NCBI GenBank assembly: GCA_030063045.1
Contig: JAQSEB010000185.1
Location: 124,001-188,000, forward strand
Reading direction: 5' to 3'
DNA from: Pratylenchus scribneri
Taxonomy: Eukaryota; Nematoda; Chromadorea; Rhabditida; Pratylenchidae
DNA: 64,000 nt
Part shown: positions 39,901 through 52,985 of the stretch, in pieces
Position numbering within the stretch: position 1 is the first letter of the stretch
Layout: each line of letters begins with the position of its first letter
Made by a program: the position numbers and the translations under genes
The notes under the pieces: generated by a model
Seen by the model: the letters and a program-made list of their open reading frames with translations, nothing else
The model's database searches: none
What the model was told of the DNA's origin: nothing

Positions 39901-42900
39901 GTTTTCGTCGTTTTCCCCTTCCTCCATCCATCCATCGTCGATTTGACGCGACCTCCGCAGTTTTAGTCAGCTGCTCTCAAGGCGAAAAGGTCGAGAGTGG
40001 TTTTGCCCTTTTTGTCCCGATGGTTGGCTGTGTGTTTATCTCTTCGCAGGGAAATTGGCAAAGCCAAAAGCCAAAGGCCACAAAATGAGAGCGGGAGCGA
40101 CTGACTGAGTGAATGGAAGGAGGTCGACGGAATTTTCGAGCGAAAAACAAGTCTGGCCCCTCCGGGGTCGGGGACCACGGCCAAAAGTGGCAGCAGGGCA
40201 CATTGCTATGCTGCCCTCTTCCCTCGGGAGCAAAAAAAAAACGAGAGCACCCAGTTTTGTGTCCTTTTCTCCTCGTTTTCCTTCAAAAAGATTCTCCACT
40301 TCCAAGGCAGCCCAATTTGGCTCAAGCGGCCAGCAGCTGGACAATTCACCGGCTGTCAGCAATCATCCTTCGTTACACGCTGTATTCCACTCATTTTTGC
40401 GTCTAACAAACGTCCCATTAGAGTTATTTTTTTGCCTATTCTTTCGTTGTATTCCAATAAAAATGTCTCACAACCGAGAATGCGGCTGGGGCAAAGGAAA
40501 GTTTAAGGACATCTGCCCTGGCGGCTTGAAAAGGGGCACCATCAAATGCAGACATATTTTTGGTCGGTCGAGGCTCGAGGCACTCGGCCAACAGCCTTGG
40601 GCTCTCACGAATGGACTGGCTGCTCTTTTGCGTGGAGAACAAAAACAACGAAAAAGTAGAGCGAAGCTCGGTCTTTGCGTTTTCCGACCGGCAATGGCCG
40701 TAAAAAGTGCTTTTGGGGGGTTCAACTGGGACTGGCAGCGGGACCTCTCGGTCTCGGGGACGTGTGGCCAAATGCCAAGAGCAAAATAGATTGCTCGGTG
40801 GTGGGATGTAAGCCTCGATCAAAGGGAAATTTCTTTGCCTTTTCTATTTGCGGCTTTTAACTTCTTTGGAATTGTCTGCTTGAAGTCAGCGCCGGCTAAA
40901 CTATATTATGCAAGAAATGAAACTGCACTTTTTCGTAAAAATAAGCAAAAGTATATTCAGGGAATGTCTACGGTATATTGATTATTGATGTTTGATGAAT
41001 GGTAGAATGGAGGAGAATTATCAAGTTTTGCCCATATAAGAATTTGCAGTTATTTTAAAGAAACTTCTGAAGTAAAATTAATTTTTATAATGGTGGAAAT
41101 GACAAATGGAAATATTAGGATTAAATAAAACGAAACAATAGTTGGAATGTCGTGATCATTTTTTCCTTTCTTTGTACCTTGACTTTTAAGGAACATTTTT
41201 TGAATAAAGTTAAATTGTAAAAAAAAAGAAAATTGAACTGTTGAAATGAAATATAATTTCTTTGCACTGGAATGAATGAATCTTTGAGGGCAGATAATTT
41301 TTATGTTTTTGCGTAAACTATTTACTAGGCTTTTTGCTGAAGCGCAGATAGAAAATGCCAAAGTGAAAGAGGAAGCCGACAAGCAGAAAAACAATATGCA
41401 TAAATTTAAAACAGAAGGAAACAAATAAATAAGATGAAATTATTTTTTGTTTTATGGTTATTGTCGGCAACTCCTTACATCTTTAACCCTATATTATGCA
41501 AATGCAATTTGTATATTTATTATTGTCGAATGATTTTTCTTAATGGTGTTGGAATGGAATATGCTAATTTCCCATTTTTATTGGATTGTTAAATTAAGTA
41601 ATTTAACGAGGAATATTTTAAAAAATGCTTTTTAATGTTAAAAATGTGGCTAAAAAAGTAAAAAAATACAACAGTCGAGGTGGAATTTTTTTCCTTTTTG
41701 TTCGGTAACTTTCTATTGGCATTTGTACGATTTTGTTTGAAGCTGGCTGGGCACAAATTGTGCCACCTCTAACTAAAGGGAAAAAGTCGGCTGGGATAAA
41801 GGCCGATGTCGAGCGTTTTTTGCAGTAGGCCATTTGAGGCGAGGCTTCCGCTGGCCGCCGACTAAAAAATGTGCCGCGGACTAAAAAGGGCACGGGAAAG
41901 AATAGAAGGAATGGGCCAACACAAAAACAACATTTTATAGAAGGCCGCGAGGCCAAGGCTAGACGGGGCATTTGGCCTTTTCTTTTTTTGACCATTTTTA
42001 CTATTTTGCCAATTTTGTTTGCCATCTTTACGGAGGGAAGAAGTATTGTCTGTTTTTGTCAATTTTTAATGGAGAAAGTAAAAATATAATTTAAAAATAG
42101 TGTTTAAAAATAATAAGAAAGAGAAAAATTTGAGATCATAAATCGTGAAAAAATAGAAAAGTAAAAAACCCCAATACTCAAAACATCTTAAAAATAAACA
42201 AAATCCAAAATAAATAATCAAAGGATTGGCCAACAACCAATTTATATAAAATCACGCCTGCTTTTTTTATTATTGTTTTGCCAATTTTATTTGTCAATAC
42301 CATTTTCGATTTTCATACCTCTATGGGAAAATTATGAGGCGGAAATACCAAATATAAATAAATATTGCCAAAACTTGAGAGACCATAAATCGTATACAGA
42401 GAGGTCGAATTTTCCGTGAGGAATGAGAATCATCGATATCATATATGGGAATTTGATTTGGCCTCAATAATTATAAGGATCTGCTGGTCCACATCTTTTA
42501 GTGCCATGAAAGAAGTTGTATCTAAATATTGGCTCTATAATGTTTTGATTGTTTTGATGTGCTTCAATTTCCCTTCGGCAACAATCCAAAACTATATTTG
42601 ACTAAACATTTCCCGTTAAATGTAATCACCAACTTGTTCCATTTTTGGAATTATTTTAGTCTCCATATTTGTTTTCCAGTTGCCACCCACTCTCGGCTTT
42701 ATCCCCCTCCCCCTTTCATTCTTAATTGCTTACCAAAAATGTGTACATTCGACGGGACAAGGAATTGTCGGCAAAAACAACAACAAAAAAAGTATTAAAA
42801 TAGGTAAGGGAAAATTTGTATGTGGGAAAGGAAGTGGAGGAAATGCCATGGCGTATTTTTCTAAAGCTTAAGATGGAGGATTCAATCGAGGCCGGAAAAG

Positions 42901-45900
42901 GCTACCAGAGACACACTCATAGTCGGCTGTCTGGCCCCTTTACCCCCGGCATCCTCTCATGCCGTTGAATGGTGAGGAGCGAGGGGCAGCTTGAAAAGAG
43001 CCTCGGGCAAGGGTTGGGGGTCGAGAATGGTTGTTTTGGTCGTCGCTTTTTTTGGCCAACTATACGATTTTGCCAGACGAAAACAGCATCAAAACACACA
43101 AAAAAAGTTTAAGGCTAGGAAAAAGTGGAAAATTTGTGAAAGGCCAATTCATTTAAAAATTGGAATTTTTCAATATCTCTTTTAAAAAAAAATTAAATAA
43201 GCCTATAAATTAAATTTCATTAAAATATTTAAAATATAAATTTTTAGAAAAATGAAATAAAAAAATATAAATTAAATAAAAAATAATCGCCTGCAATTTT
43301 GTAAAAATTTGAGAATTTTTATGGATTTGGAATCTGAAAGATGGGCCAAATTTCTATAAAAATGGAAAAATGGATTTTTGGGCATGGGACAAAGAACATT
43401 ATTTGGGTGGCTGAAGCTAGCAGTTGGACAAATGAGGAAGTTTTTCGGGCCATGGCGAGGATTTTGGCCATGAAACAGTGATGGACGTGGAAGGGATGGA
43501 GAAAGAATATATGGTTCCTGTAAATTGGAGCGGGAAAATGACGTAAAATGGGAAGGAAAAAAGAAAAGAAAGTATTTATAAATGAATCTTTGATTTCTTA
43601 ACAGTTCCTTGCCTTAGGGTAGGACTGATGTACAGAGTACAGTATACAGAAAAAACAATATGCATTTCTAATCTGTTCTGAGCAATTATAAAATTAGATT
43701 TTTAACAATTTATAATTTCTAGAATCATTCGTTTAAAAAATAAGGCATTTTTTGTATATTTCAAAAATTGCTAAGGCAAAAATCTCTGGTTTTATCACCA
43801 GCACAATTTTTTTGCTCCATACCCATCCTCTTAAGCATAAAAAACTCCCAGAAAACAATATTTAAAAATTTTGCAAATTTTTAAGCGGAAATCAAAAGGG
43901 GTTTGCAACTTTCGATGTCCACATTATAGTTGAATTAAAAATGAATTCTTAAACTTTTTAAACGAATAATATTCCAAAATTATTGGTCGATATTCAAAAA
44001 TCCGCTAACAATAAGCGGAGTGGATTTGGTTATCTTTCGGAAGAGGGAAAATGCAAGGGACTTTTGAAGAGAATAAGAATCAAAGAATATATGATTTTTG
44101 GGAAATGCGCCGGGAAATGTTTAAGCGCTCAATGGACTAACCCATCCATTGCAATTTGACGGGAGGCAGATTCGACGGAACCGATAAGCCCATTTTGCAT
44201 TGAGCGAAATTTAATAGATTTGGATTTTTGGAATTTTTTATAGGATTTAATGGTGGAAATATATTTTGCAGATCAAAAAACGAGAATTTCGCGATCTTTG
44301 AATATTTTTGAGGAGACTAATATGTGACATTGTTTACGCCTTTTTAGTGTGATCTTTGTTTATGTGCGCAAATATTCAATGATTTCGGCCAATAATATTT
44401 TATTCTAGCCGAATTAAGCTTACAAAATCCTCCTCCCATCCTCGTGTCTTGTTGTTTATTTACTTTGATTTTCGACAACAATAAAATTTTTATTTTCTCC
44501 CAATAAATTCGCCGGTTTTGTCTCTCGCCCCCTCAATCTCAATGTTCCCATCCCAATTCTTTCCTTAAGCAATTATTATTTTTATCCACTCAATCCCCAA
44601 GTTAGCTGGCTATCCGTCTTGGATTTTTCGTCAAAATAAAAATAAAACCTTTTCCCCTTTTTTATTGTTTTTTGGAGATTATTCGAAGACCATTGATCTT
44701 TTTCTTATTTGGGTGCTATGGTTTTTAGACATGCGGTTGGATTTTTGGTCTTTGAAAGAACATAAATATAAATAAAAATTGTCTCGATAGAAAATAAACA
44801 TCGAGTCATATTTGTTGTTTTATGGACTGAAAATTTGGCTTGGCGCCAGCCGAATAAACTTTTGAAATTTAAGGAAGCTGAAAATTTTGTTAAATTTGTA
44901 ACCAAAATCAAGCAATTACTGTTAATGCCACAGATTTTTGCGAATTATTATTAAGCGGACCAATTTTGAATAATAAAATTTAATTTTATTTTGAATGATT
45001 TTATAAATTAACAGCCTTTTAAGCAAATCTTGCACGGAACTCGGAAATCCTACAAAAATGATATCATTCAATTCAAATCAAAACAAGAAATAGAAAAACA
45101 AAAGAAAAATCCAGCAAAAAATTTGGTGCAATATTATTATTTTAAATTGGTCCAAATTGAATTTTTTGCTGAATAAAAAAGGAAATGGATAATTTTTATA
45201 GGCTGCACGCAATATTTTGATCCACAAATGAGTTATTAATGCATTAATAAGAGGAAATGGTCTTAACAAAACAATGAAAACATCATTTTATAGTGTGGCC
45301 TTTTTTAATCTATTAATAAAAAAGTCATACTTGTCAAGAATCCCGAATTTAATTATTGGACTTATTAAATGTTGTTTTAGTATTATCCTAATACAATTTG
45401 CATATTTAATTTGCTGCTTCAATACTTTACTAGATAAAAAAACAAAATTTAGTATATGATTTTTGACTTGCTCCCTTATTAAAATTGACTCATTCTTCTT
45501 CCGCCTTTTACATTCATTTTTACATCATCATCAAATTTAATTTTATTTTGGCATAGATGTGCAATTTGCATAAGGGAATAATAGAAAACTCCTATAAAGG
45601 AAATATGCTGTGTCATTCTTTGTTTGCTAATTTTTGTTCTCATCAGAGCTTTTCGCTCCTTTCCTTGCCAATTAATTAGTTCCTTTATTTTCTAATTTGG
45701 CTGGCAAAATAGTAATAATTTTGTCACGCAAACACACTAAAATTTCAATGTCTTTTGAATGTAAACCCCAAAAAACAACTTCCCTATACTTTTTAAAGAA
45801 TAATTTTTATCGGTCGCCCAATTTCTGGATCATGTATGAATTTTCATCAATTCATGCTATCAAATATCAATGCCATCTTAAATGCCTAAGGGCCATTTCC

Positions 45901-46289
45901 TACTGTACCCTCATCCACTTTGCCCCATGCTATCAATCAAATATTGCCCCAATATATAAATTCGCCTCCGTTCCCATTTTCGACTCTCCTTCCGCCCCAT
46001 TCCTGTTTCCAATCACTTTGACGACGATTATTTTATCATATATTTTTCGCACAATAAATTAATATAATTTGAAGACTTTACCTTATCCCCATCCCTTAAT
46101 CCCGGGCCACCGGGGTTGGCATGGGACGAGAATTTGGTCACTCTCGCCCCCAACAAACCTTATTAGTCTCGGTAACAAGGATTATAACACCATAATGAAG
46201 TTAAGGGAGGAACATACAGAATTCTGATTTTAAAAGGATCACCAATTTTTTCAATCCCATTTTTATTTCATAAATTGAGAATTTGTATA
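24934..46289. other. 21 kb gene desert upstream of the nuclear receptor
   Basis: I find no exon with recognisable protein sequence on either strand. The stretch alternates AT-rich DNA with GC-richer islands (near 27.15-27.25, 30.5-31.2, 31.9-32.2, 35.9, 36.7-38.1 and 39.9-40.8 kb). Long frames in these islands overlap on both strands and contain no known motif. Words such as TTTGGCC, GACCAAA and AAATGGAA recur. The desert may be cis-regulatory DNA of the receptor or old repeat remnants. I may have missed genes made only of short, fast-evolving exons. Confidence 0.5.
33268..33358. repeat. Imperfect tandem duplication of about 46 bp
   Basis: AAATTAATTAATAAGCTCC occurs twice (near 33276 and 33321), each followed by a related stretch ending TTCGGTTAA or TTGGTTAA. 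Confidence 0.5.
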
Positions 46290-46392
46290 TACCGTAAAAC
46301 TTCTATTAGAAGCCCCCGCTCTATTAGAAGCCCCCTCTAGAGGATCTCTGAAATTTATAAGCCCCGGGGCTTCTCATAGAAGTTTTACGGTA
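46290..46392. mobile_element. MITE-like inverted repeat with TA ends
   Basis: TACCGTAAAACTTCTAT at the left and its inverted counterpart at the right (ATAGAAGTTTTACGGTA) enclose AGAAGCCCC and GGGGCTTCT, giving a 103-bp near-palindrome. The outer TA on each side fits the target duplication of Tc1/mariner-derived miniature elements. It carries no coding sequence. Confidence 0.7.
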
Positions 46393-46558
46393 ATTCGGTT
46401 TTGCTTTATGCCATAAAAATTTTATTTTAATTAATCAAAATTCGACTATAGAAAATCGTTATTTTTAATATTTATTTTCAGCAGATATTTAATAAAAAAT
46501 AAAATAAATAACAATTTCAAATGGCAAAATATCATCTTCTCAATATATTATTCCATTA

Positions 46559-47317
46559 TCATTGTTTTCCTCTTTTGGCCAAATATTCCTTCAACTGGGG
46601 CAATGCATTGAATTTGTCCATATATTCCAGCAATTTGGGATATTTCGCAAAAACTTCTCCCTCAATCTTCTTGATTTCCTCCAGAAAGTGGGCCAGGCTG
46701 AAGTCGGCATAACTGAGGCCTGAGGGCAGCATGAATCCCGAGCTGGATTGGACCAAAATTTTTTCGAGAACGGGGAAATATTTTTCTACACCGGGATTGA
46801 AATCTTTATTGTGAAATTCTTCCTTAAAAAATGGTTGTGAATTATTTGGATCTAATTGTATATTTCCCAACCGCCAAATTGCACTCGCCCAGTTCGGCGG
46901 ATTTGATGAACAAATATACATTCAATTCTTTATAAATGTCCTTTTGATTGGCAAGATATTCGGCCGCTTTCGCTTGTTCCCAGTCATCTCTCCCTGCCAA
47001 TCCTTAAAAATTATTTTCTTTTAAAATACTTATTCAAATTTTCACCGAATTTTTTGCCCAAATATTGGAGAATTGCGGTGGATTGGGCCAATTGTTTGCC
47101 ATCAACTTCGAGCACCGGACTACCATAGAATTTCGCAACTCAAAATTAATAATTTATTTTTATTGTATCCATTTTCTTTACCTGAATTCTCATGTTGCCA
47201 ATTTTCTGGCTTAATTCGAATATCCTCAAAAGATTGACCAACAAAATGGAAAAGCATCCGAATTGGTTCGGCGACATAGCCGAGTTTATAAAAATAATAA
47301 AGTTTATATTGGGCCAT
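46559..47317 (-). CDS. Glutathione S-transferase, sigma-like (4 exons, 211 aa)
   Basis: Minus exons 47317-47182, 47138-47046, 47002-46889 and 46851-46559 give 211 residues, the usual GST length. The N-terminal thioredoxin-fold half has [20 protein letters not shown] with the tyrosine expected to activate glutathione, then [22 protein letters not shown], the glutathione-binding SNAIL-like block. The helical C-terminal half has [29 protein letters not shown] and [15 protein letters not shown]. The enzyme conjugates glutathione to electrophiles or acts as a prostaglandin-type isomerase in the cytosol. Read without a third intron the gene looks frameshifted. A 37-nt intron (46888-46852) with donor CTGG|GCGAGT and acceptor TTAG restores both frame and length, and joins AEL to DPNN. 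Confidence 0.87.
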
Positions 47318-47735
47318 TCTTTATTCGTTAAATCAATCACAAATCTGGAAAATATTTCTTTTTTATTTTTGATGATAATCAGAATCATTCATAATTCATA
47401 AATCAATTATTAAAATTTCCAATAATAAAATTCAAAATATATGATATTGATTTCACCAACATTTTCTTTATTTTATAAAAATAATAAGATATTTTTATTG
47501 CTCGAATCGAAATGAATATAATATCTGTCCTTGATCACAATTACTAATAAGAGAAAAATGATTGGCAAGAACACAAAAATATTTCGGCTAGATCAATTTA
47601 AGGGAATATATTAATATGGCAAAACAAAAAGGGAAAGAGATCAATTAATAATAATAATAGAAAGAATAAATGTTTATATCTGGTCATCATTCTTCAATTA
47701 TTGCTAATGGTTGAGTGAAAGGCAACAAAACATAA

Positions 47736-50474
47736 TTATATTGCTACTGATACTTGCTGCACAAAATTCTTCGGCTGGATGTTATTCATTTTGCACCATG
47801 ATGTGACTTGATAGGGTATTTCCTCCAGAACAGCCTTAATTAATATACTAATTTTCGACAATTAAAAATTTTTACCTTGGCTAACTCCGCTTGGACTTGC
47901 AATTGTTCTTGAGGTGTCAGTTTACTGAATCAAGTAATATTTTTCAATAAATGATAACAAAAATAAAACCTATTCGGCGAACGAATTGCTCCATAATATT
48001 TGGCAAATGGCACAAACTGTACAATGTCCCGTTTCGCAACCATATTCTTAAATTTGAGCATAGAATCCTGAAAATTTAAAATTTATATTTATAAATGGCT
48101 ATAATTAAATTACTTCCTGTAAAGAAAATGGCAAAATCCCCTGCTTGGTCTGTACACATTTGATTGTTTTGAATGAATTGAACCCCTTCTATTGTCAATT
48201 TTTTCAAAGTCCCTTATAATCCGTAAATATTGATTGTCTATGTGTACAAACTAAGCAATCTCAAGACACACTCACATCCGAATCCAACTCGACCATTTTA
48301 CCAAAATCTTCGTCGCCAACACCAATAATCTATAATAAAGGGTTTTTTTTTATAAAAATTATTCAATTTCAAAGTTACTATGATTGAAAGAGGTTGATCA
48401 GATGCCTTAAAAGTTGACTGATAATTTAAATAAGTTTGAAAAAAACCTCAATTATTGCAAGTTTCGTGCGATCCATATCCGTAATCAAACCATCGGTAAT
48501 TATCAGCAGAATCTGTGGAAAAATTTTGAGTCGGTTATATAAAAATATTAAATACTTGATATCTCGATCCATCCCGTGGGAACGTGCGGCATTTTGCGAG
48601 CAGATGACGAATTGTTGGCTCAAAATTTGTTGGTCCAAAAAGTTGAACTTGCATCTTATTTGAAATTGAATGATCAAAATAATTGGTTAAAAGCAAACCA
48701 GTGCACTTCTGTACGCATTCATAACGCCAGTTATTCCGTACACATTCGGTTGCCAATTGTTTATATCCTAAATAGAAAAATTTAATCATAAAAATGTCTA
48801 AAACAAACGAGTGGAAATATATGGCAAGCCTCTCCCTGGCCTCTTATTTTCGCGCCAAAACCATAAGTCTCAAATACTTTCGTGTTATTATAGTGCTGAA
48901 TTCAATAATATAAATGAGATGATTAATTTATGAAAATGAACCTCGCAAACTTCCAGAACTGATTTAATCGCAAGTTCATATTGATTCAAACAAAATTGGT
49001 CAACAAAATGGCGAGATCTTGGGTCGGTGACTTCCCCGTTGCTTGCAGTAAAATCCACCGAAACAGTGAACTCAAGTTGCATTCTAAAGAGAATATAAAG
49101 AGATAAATTTATTAAAAAAACAAACCCTGCTTTGACAAAGTCCAGCCAAGTAAATTCTCTGCGACATCCCACATTGAGTACCTGAAGTGAACCGCCATGT
49201 TCTTTTGTTTTTCGAATCAGAGGAATTGATCTCATTTTGTGATGAATCAATTGGTTTATTGTGACCGTTGCTGTGCCCAGAAGTTCGTGTCTGTAAATTA
49301 TAAAATTAAGAAAACTTCTCACCTCCAATCTTTATAAAAAAACAAACTTTGATGTAAGTTTGTAGTTGAAACATTTGATGATGAACTCTCTGAAGATTAT
49401 AGATTTTAGTTTAATGATCAAGTTTTTGTAAAATACCTGTCTTTTTCGCCTTCACAAAGGTGGCGAACATTGATTTCAATCGGGTCAAATTCTGGATCTG
49501 CAGATTTTGCCACGGGAGTTCTGTGCATCATTTGATGTCTTAATATGTGTTTATTAATAAAGAAACAATTGTTTTTTATCCTTACGTTCCATTTGGATAG
49601 ATTCGGTGAAATTCAAGGTAAGGATCAACACTAAAACAGCAAGACGAACAAAGACCGGGATTTGCCACTTGTCTACCATGGCAATGCAAATAGAAAATCT
49701 CCTTTTGTCCCTTGTCGACTTCTTCAGCACGTATAATCAACTCGCCATTCTGATTTGGTTCTTCTCTATAATTGAGAAAAGTTTGGATTAATTTAATTAT
49801 CGATTGCATATTTACCCAAGTTTAAGGGTGAGCGCGCCATCTACAGCTGTAATAATATCAGCAACTGTAGTTTCACAGCGACCTAATTATTATATATTTA
49901 TTTCTTATATAACCATTCAAATAAATTACCCAAAAAATCTTGACGTAACAAATTTTTGCTGTCCGACGTATCGATGTCATAAAGGTCAAAACGTAACTGT
50001 TGTTTTGTCTTAAAATTTAATAAATTGTTTCATTTTAAAACCTCAATTGTTACCTCGAAGAAATAGTCCAATTGAACCTTACTGAATTGAATATAAAATT
50101 ATTTTAATTAATGATCTTTGTTTTTACGTATTCCATTGCGGATTTAGATTATTGAAGATGACTTCAGTTCTGCCAATTTCCATATAAGCTGCTTCCTGCT
50201 GGTCGTTTCGATGAACCAATAAGTATACAACGCAAAGTGGGTCAGATTTTGTGAGGACATCTTTGTCTTTCAAGTTTCTTAAAAATAAGTTAGTTTAGAG
50301 ATTATGTTTAAGAATACTTGGCTGCTAGCATTAATTCAATGCGAGAACATGGAACATCAAGCTGTCCTGGTAATGGTACTAAAAATCAATTGATTTTATA
50401 TATTAGTTAGGATCAAATAATATACCCGTTCCTCCTTGAGCTTGCAATTCCCTCGGTTTAGGTCCTTTCTTCAT
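47736..50474 (-). CDS. Copine, calcium-dependent phospholipid-binding protein (20 exons, 571 aa)
   Basis: Minus exons: 50474-50426, 50378-50318, 50277-50128, 50081-50054, 50008-49930, 49882-49816, 49765-49586, 49520-49437, 49385-49323, 49290-49126, 49083-48942, 48895-48809, 48767-48699, 48654-48556, 48512-48447, 48405-48379, 48329-48276, 48067-47970, 47924-47876, 47834-47736. All phases fit and the length is normal for copines. The first C2 domain (about residues 20-135) shows NLKDKDVLTKSDPLC and NPQWN. The second (about 145-300) shows SVDPYLEF, FDPIEINV and HELLGTATV. The von Willebrand A domain (about 310-520) shows the MIDAS DFTASNG, LFGPTNF, ITDG and RDIVQFVPF. Copines move to membranes on calcium rise and recruit partners through the A domain; in worms some members act on acetylcholine receptors and muscle adhesion. 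All introns are GT-AG. Confidence 0.92.
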
Positions 50475-51030
50475 CGGCAACAATAATACTTTTTACAATA
50501 TTGTACACAAACAAATAATAATATTCTATCTAACAAATTCCTAAATTTGTTCATAAAATATTTGGAATTTTATTAAATCGTTAAACCGAAAAAATTTATA
50601 AGAACCCTTTATTTGTGGTGAAATAAAATGGGACAATAGATGATGAAGAGTTCGAGAATCGGGAGCAATTAAAAGAATGAGCATGCCAAAAAATTAGAAG
50701 AAGATTGGTTGGAGGATTTTTATTGATGTGAAATGGGAAAGAGGCGTGGGTGTTGAGTGGCGAGTACGAGGAATTTAAATTTAAACAAAAGCCAGCAGCA
50801 GGCCAGCAGGCTAGGATTTTTAAATTTAATTCTAGTTCTAGCTAGAATCTGGATAATAATTAATAATAATAAGACTATAATTAAGTATATATGTAGTTTG
50901 CAATTAATATTATCTACTATTACTAAATGAATTCTGTCCGTGTGTGTGTGTGTGTAAACATAATGCCAAAAAATTAAAAAATTTAAAAATTAGATAAATT
51001 GTCATTTTTAAAAAATTAAAAAAAAACTAA
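50475..51030. other. 5' flank of copine with a (TG)n microsatellite
   Basis: AT-rich spacer upstream of the copine start codon. A pure TG run lies at about 50939-50955. No exon was recognised. Confidence 0.6.
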
Positions 51031-51034
51031 AAAT

Positions 51035-52985
51035 GTTATGTTTGGGAAAATAAAAACAAAATGTTTGGAAAAAAATACAAAATGTTTGGGAAAACAAAAA
51101 CAAATTGTTTAGATGAATAAAAAGATAAAAATTTTATGAGAAGAAAATCATAAAATAATGGAAAAATAAAAATAGAAATTGTTTGAGAAAATGTTTTGGA
51201 AAAACAAAATCTTTGAGAAAAGACAAAAATTAAATGTTTGAGAAAACAAAAACAAATGTTTGGAAAACAAAAACACAAATATTTGGCAAAAAAAAACACA
51301 AAATGTTTGGGAAACAAAAACATAAAATGTTTGGAAAAAAAAACAATGTTTGGAGAAGAAAAACAAAATAATATTTGGAAAAACAAAAAACATAAAATAT
51401 TTGGGAAACAAAAACACAAAATGTTTAGCAAAAAAAACACAAAATGTTTACGAAACTAAAACACAAATGTTTGGGAAACAAAAACATAAAATGTTTAGCA
51501 AACAAAAATACAAATATTTGTCAATAAAAACATAAAATGTTTACGAAACAAAAACACATTGTTTTACGCTTGGCAAACAAAAACGCAAATATTTGGCAAA
51601 AAAATAAAATGTTTGGGAAACAAAAACAAAATGTTTGGGAAAACAAAAACATCAAAATGTTGGGGAAAACAAAAACATCAAAATGTTTGGAAAAACAAAA
51701 ACATCAAAATGTTTGGGAAAACAAAAACATCAAAATGTTTGGAAAAACAAAAACATCAAAATGTTTGGGAAAACAAAAACATCAAAATGTTTGGGAAAAC
51801 AAAAACATCAAAATGTTTGGAAAAACAAAAACATTAAAAAAATGTTTGGGAAAACAAAAACATCAAAATGTTTGGGAAAACAAAAACATCAAAATGTTGG
51901 GGAAACAAAAACATCAAAATGTTTGGGAAAACAAAAACATCAAAATGTTTGAGAAAACAAAAACATCAAAATGTTTGGGAAAACAAAAACATCAAAATGT
52001 TTGGGAAAACAAAAACATCAAAATGTTTGGGAAAACAAAAACATCAAAATGTTTGGGAAAACAAAAACATCAAAATGTTGGGGAAACAAAAACATCAAAA
52101 TGTTTGGGAAAACAAAAACATCAAAATGTTTGGGAAAACAAAAACATCAAAATGTTTGGGAAAACAAAAACATCAAAATGTTGGGGAAAAAAACATCAAA
52201 ATGTTTGGGAAAACAAAAACATCAAAATGTTTGGGAAAACAAAAACATCAAAATGTTGGTAAAAACAAAAACATCAAAATGTTTGGAAAACAAAAACATC
52301 AAAATGTTTGGGAAAACAAAAACATCAAAATGTTGGTAAAAACAAAAACATCAAAATGTTTGGGAAAACAAAAACATCAAAATGTTTGGGAAAACAAAAA
52401 CATCAAAATGTTGGGGAAACAAAAACATCAAAATGTTTGGGAAAACAAAAACATCAAAATGTTTGGGAAAACAAAAACATCAAAATGTTTGGGAAAACAA
52501 AAACATCAAAATGTTGGTAAAAACAAAAACATCAAAATGTTTGGAAAACAAAAACATCAAAATGTTTGGGAAACAAAAACGTAAAATGTTTGGAGAACAA
52601 AAAGCAATAATGTTTGGAGAAACAAAAAAAAAAAAAACAAAATTGGAGAAACAAAAATACAAAATTGGAAAAAGAAAAACACAAAATTATCGGATGAAGA
52701 AAAATAAAATATTTGGTAAAACCAAAAAAAAAGAGAACAAAAACAGAAATATTTGGATGAATAAAAATATAAATGTTTGGGGAAACAAAAACAATAATGT
52801 TAGGAGAAACAAAACAACACAATGTTTGGAGAAACAAAAACATAAATGTTTAGGAAAAATGTAATGTTTGGGGAAAACACAATGTTTGGAGAAATAAAAA
52901 ATAATTATTTAGGGAAAAACGCAACGTTTGGAGAAAAAAAAAACATAAATGTTTGGGGAAATAGTAAAAATATAATAAAATATAA
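51035..52985. repeat. Minisatellite of about 26-bp units, nearly 2 kb
   Basis: The core (about 51640-52590) is a head-to-tail array of a 26-bp unit of the form AAAATGTTTGGG + AAAACAAAAACATC. Common variants carry TTGGGG, TTTGGA or TTGGTA, and some copies are 25 bp. Both flanks (51.03-51.64 and 52.59-52.98 kb) hold the same ATGTTTGG...AACAAAAAC motif in decayed, irregularly spaced form. The unit has no stop codon in any plus frame, so three overlapping 100-240 aa frames appear. They are artefacts of the repeat, not genes. The array sits between the copine 5' end and the NudE 3' end. Confidence 0.95.

Noticed and set aside
40109..40789. 226-codon plus-strand ORF in a GC-richer island
   Set aside because: Overlapped by similar frames on the other strand, with no recognised motif; GC-richer DNA has fewer stop codons.
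44126..44206. 9-bp inverted repeat CGCTCAATG/CATTGAGCG as a microRNA-like hairpin
   Set aside because: Arms too short and loop too long; expected by chance in 64 kb.
46843..46915. Frameshift in the GST gene
   Set aside because: Explained by a 37-nt GC-AG intron that restores frame and family length.
51537..52584. Long Lys/Asn-rich repeat ORFs (up to 241 codons)
   Set aside because: Produced by the stop-free 26-bp minisatellite in all three frames; not evidence of a gene.
51640..52590. Resemblance to a CRISPR array
   Set aside because: Units are contiguous 26-mers with no unique spacers, in a nuclear animal genome.
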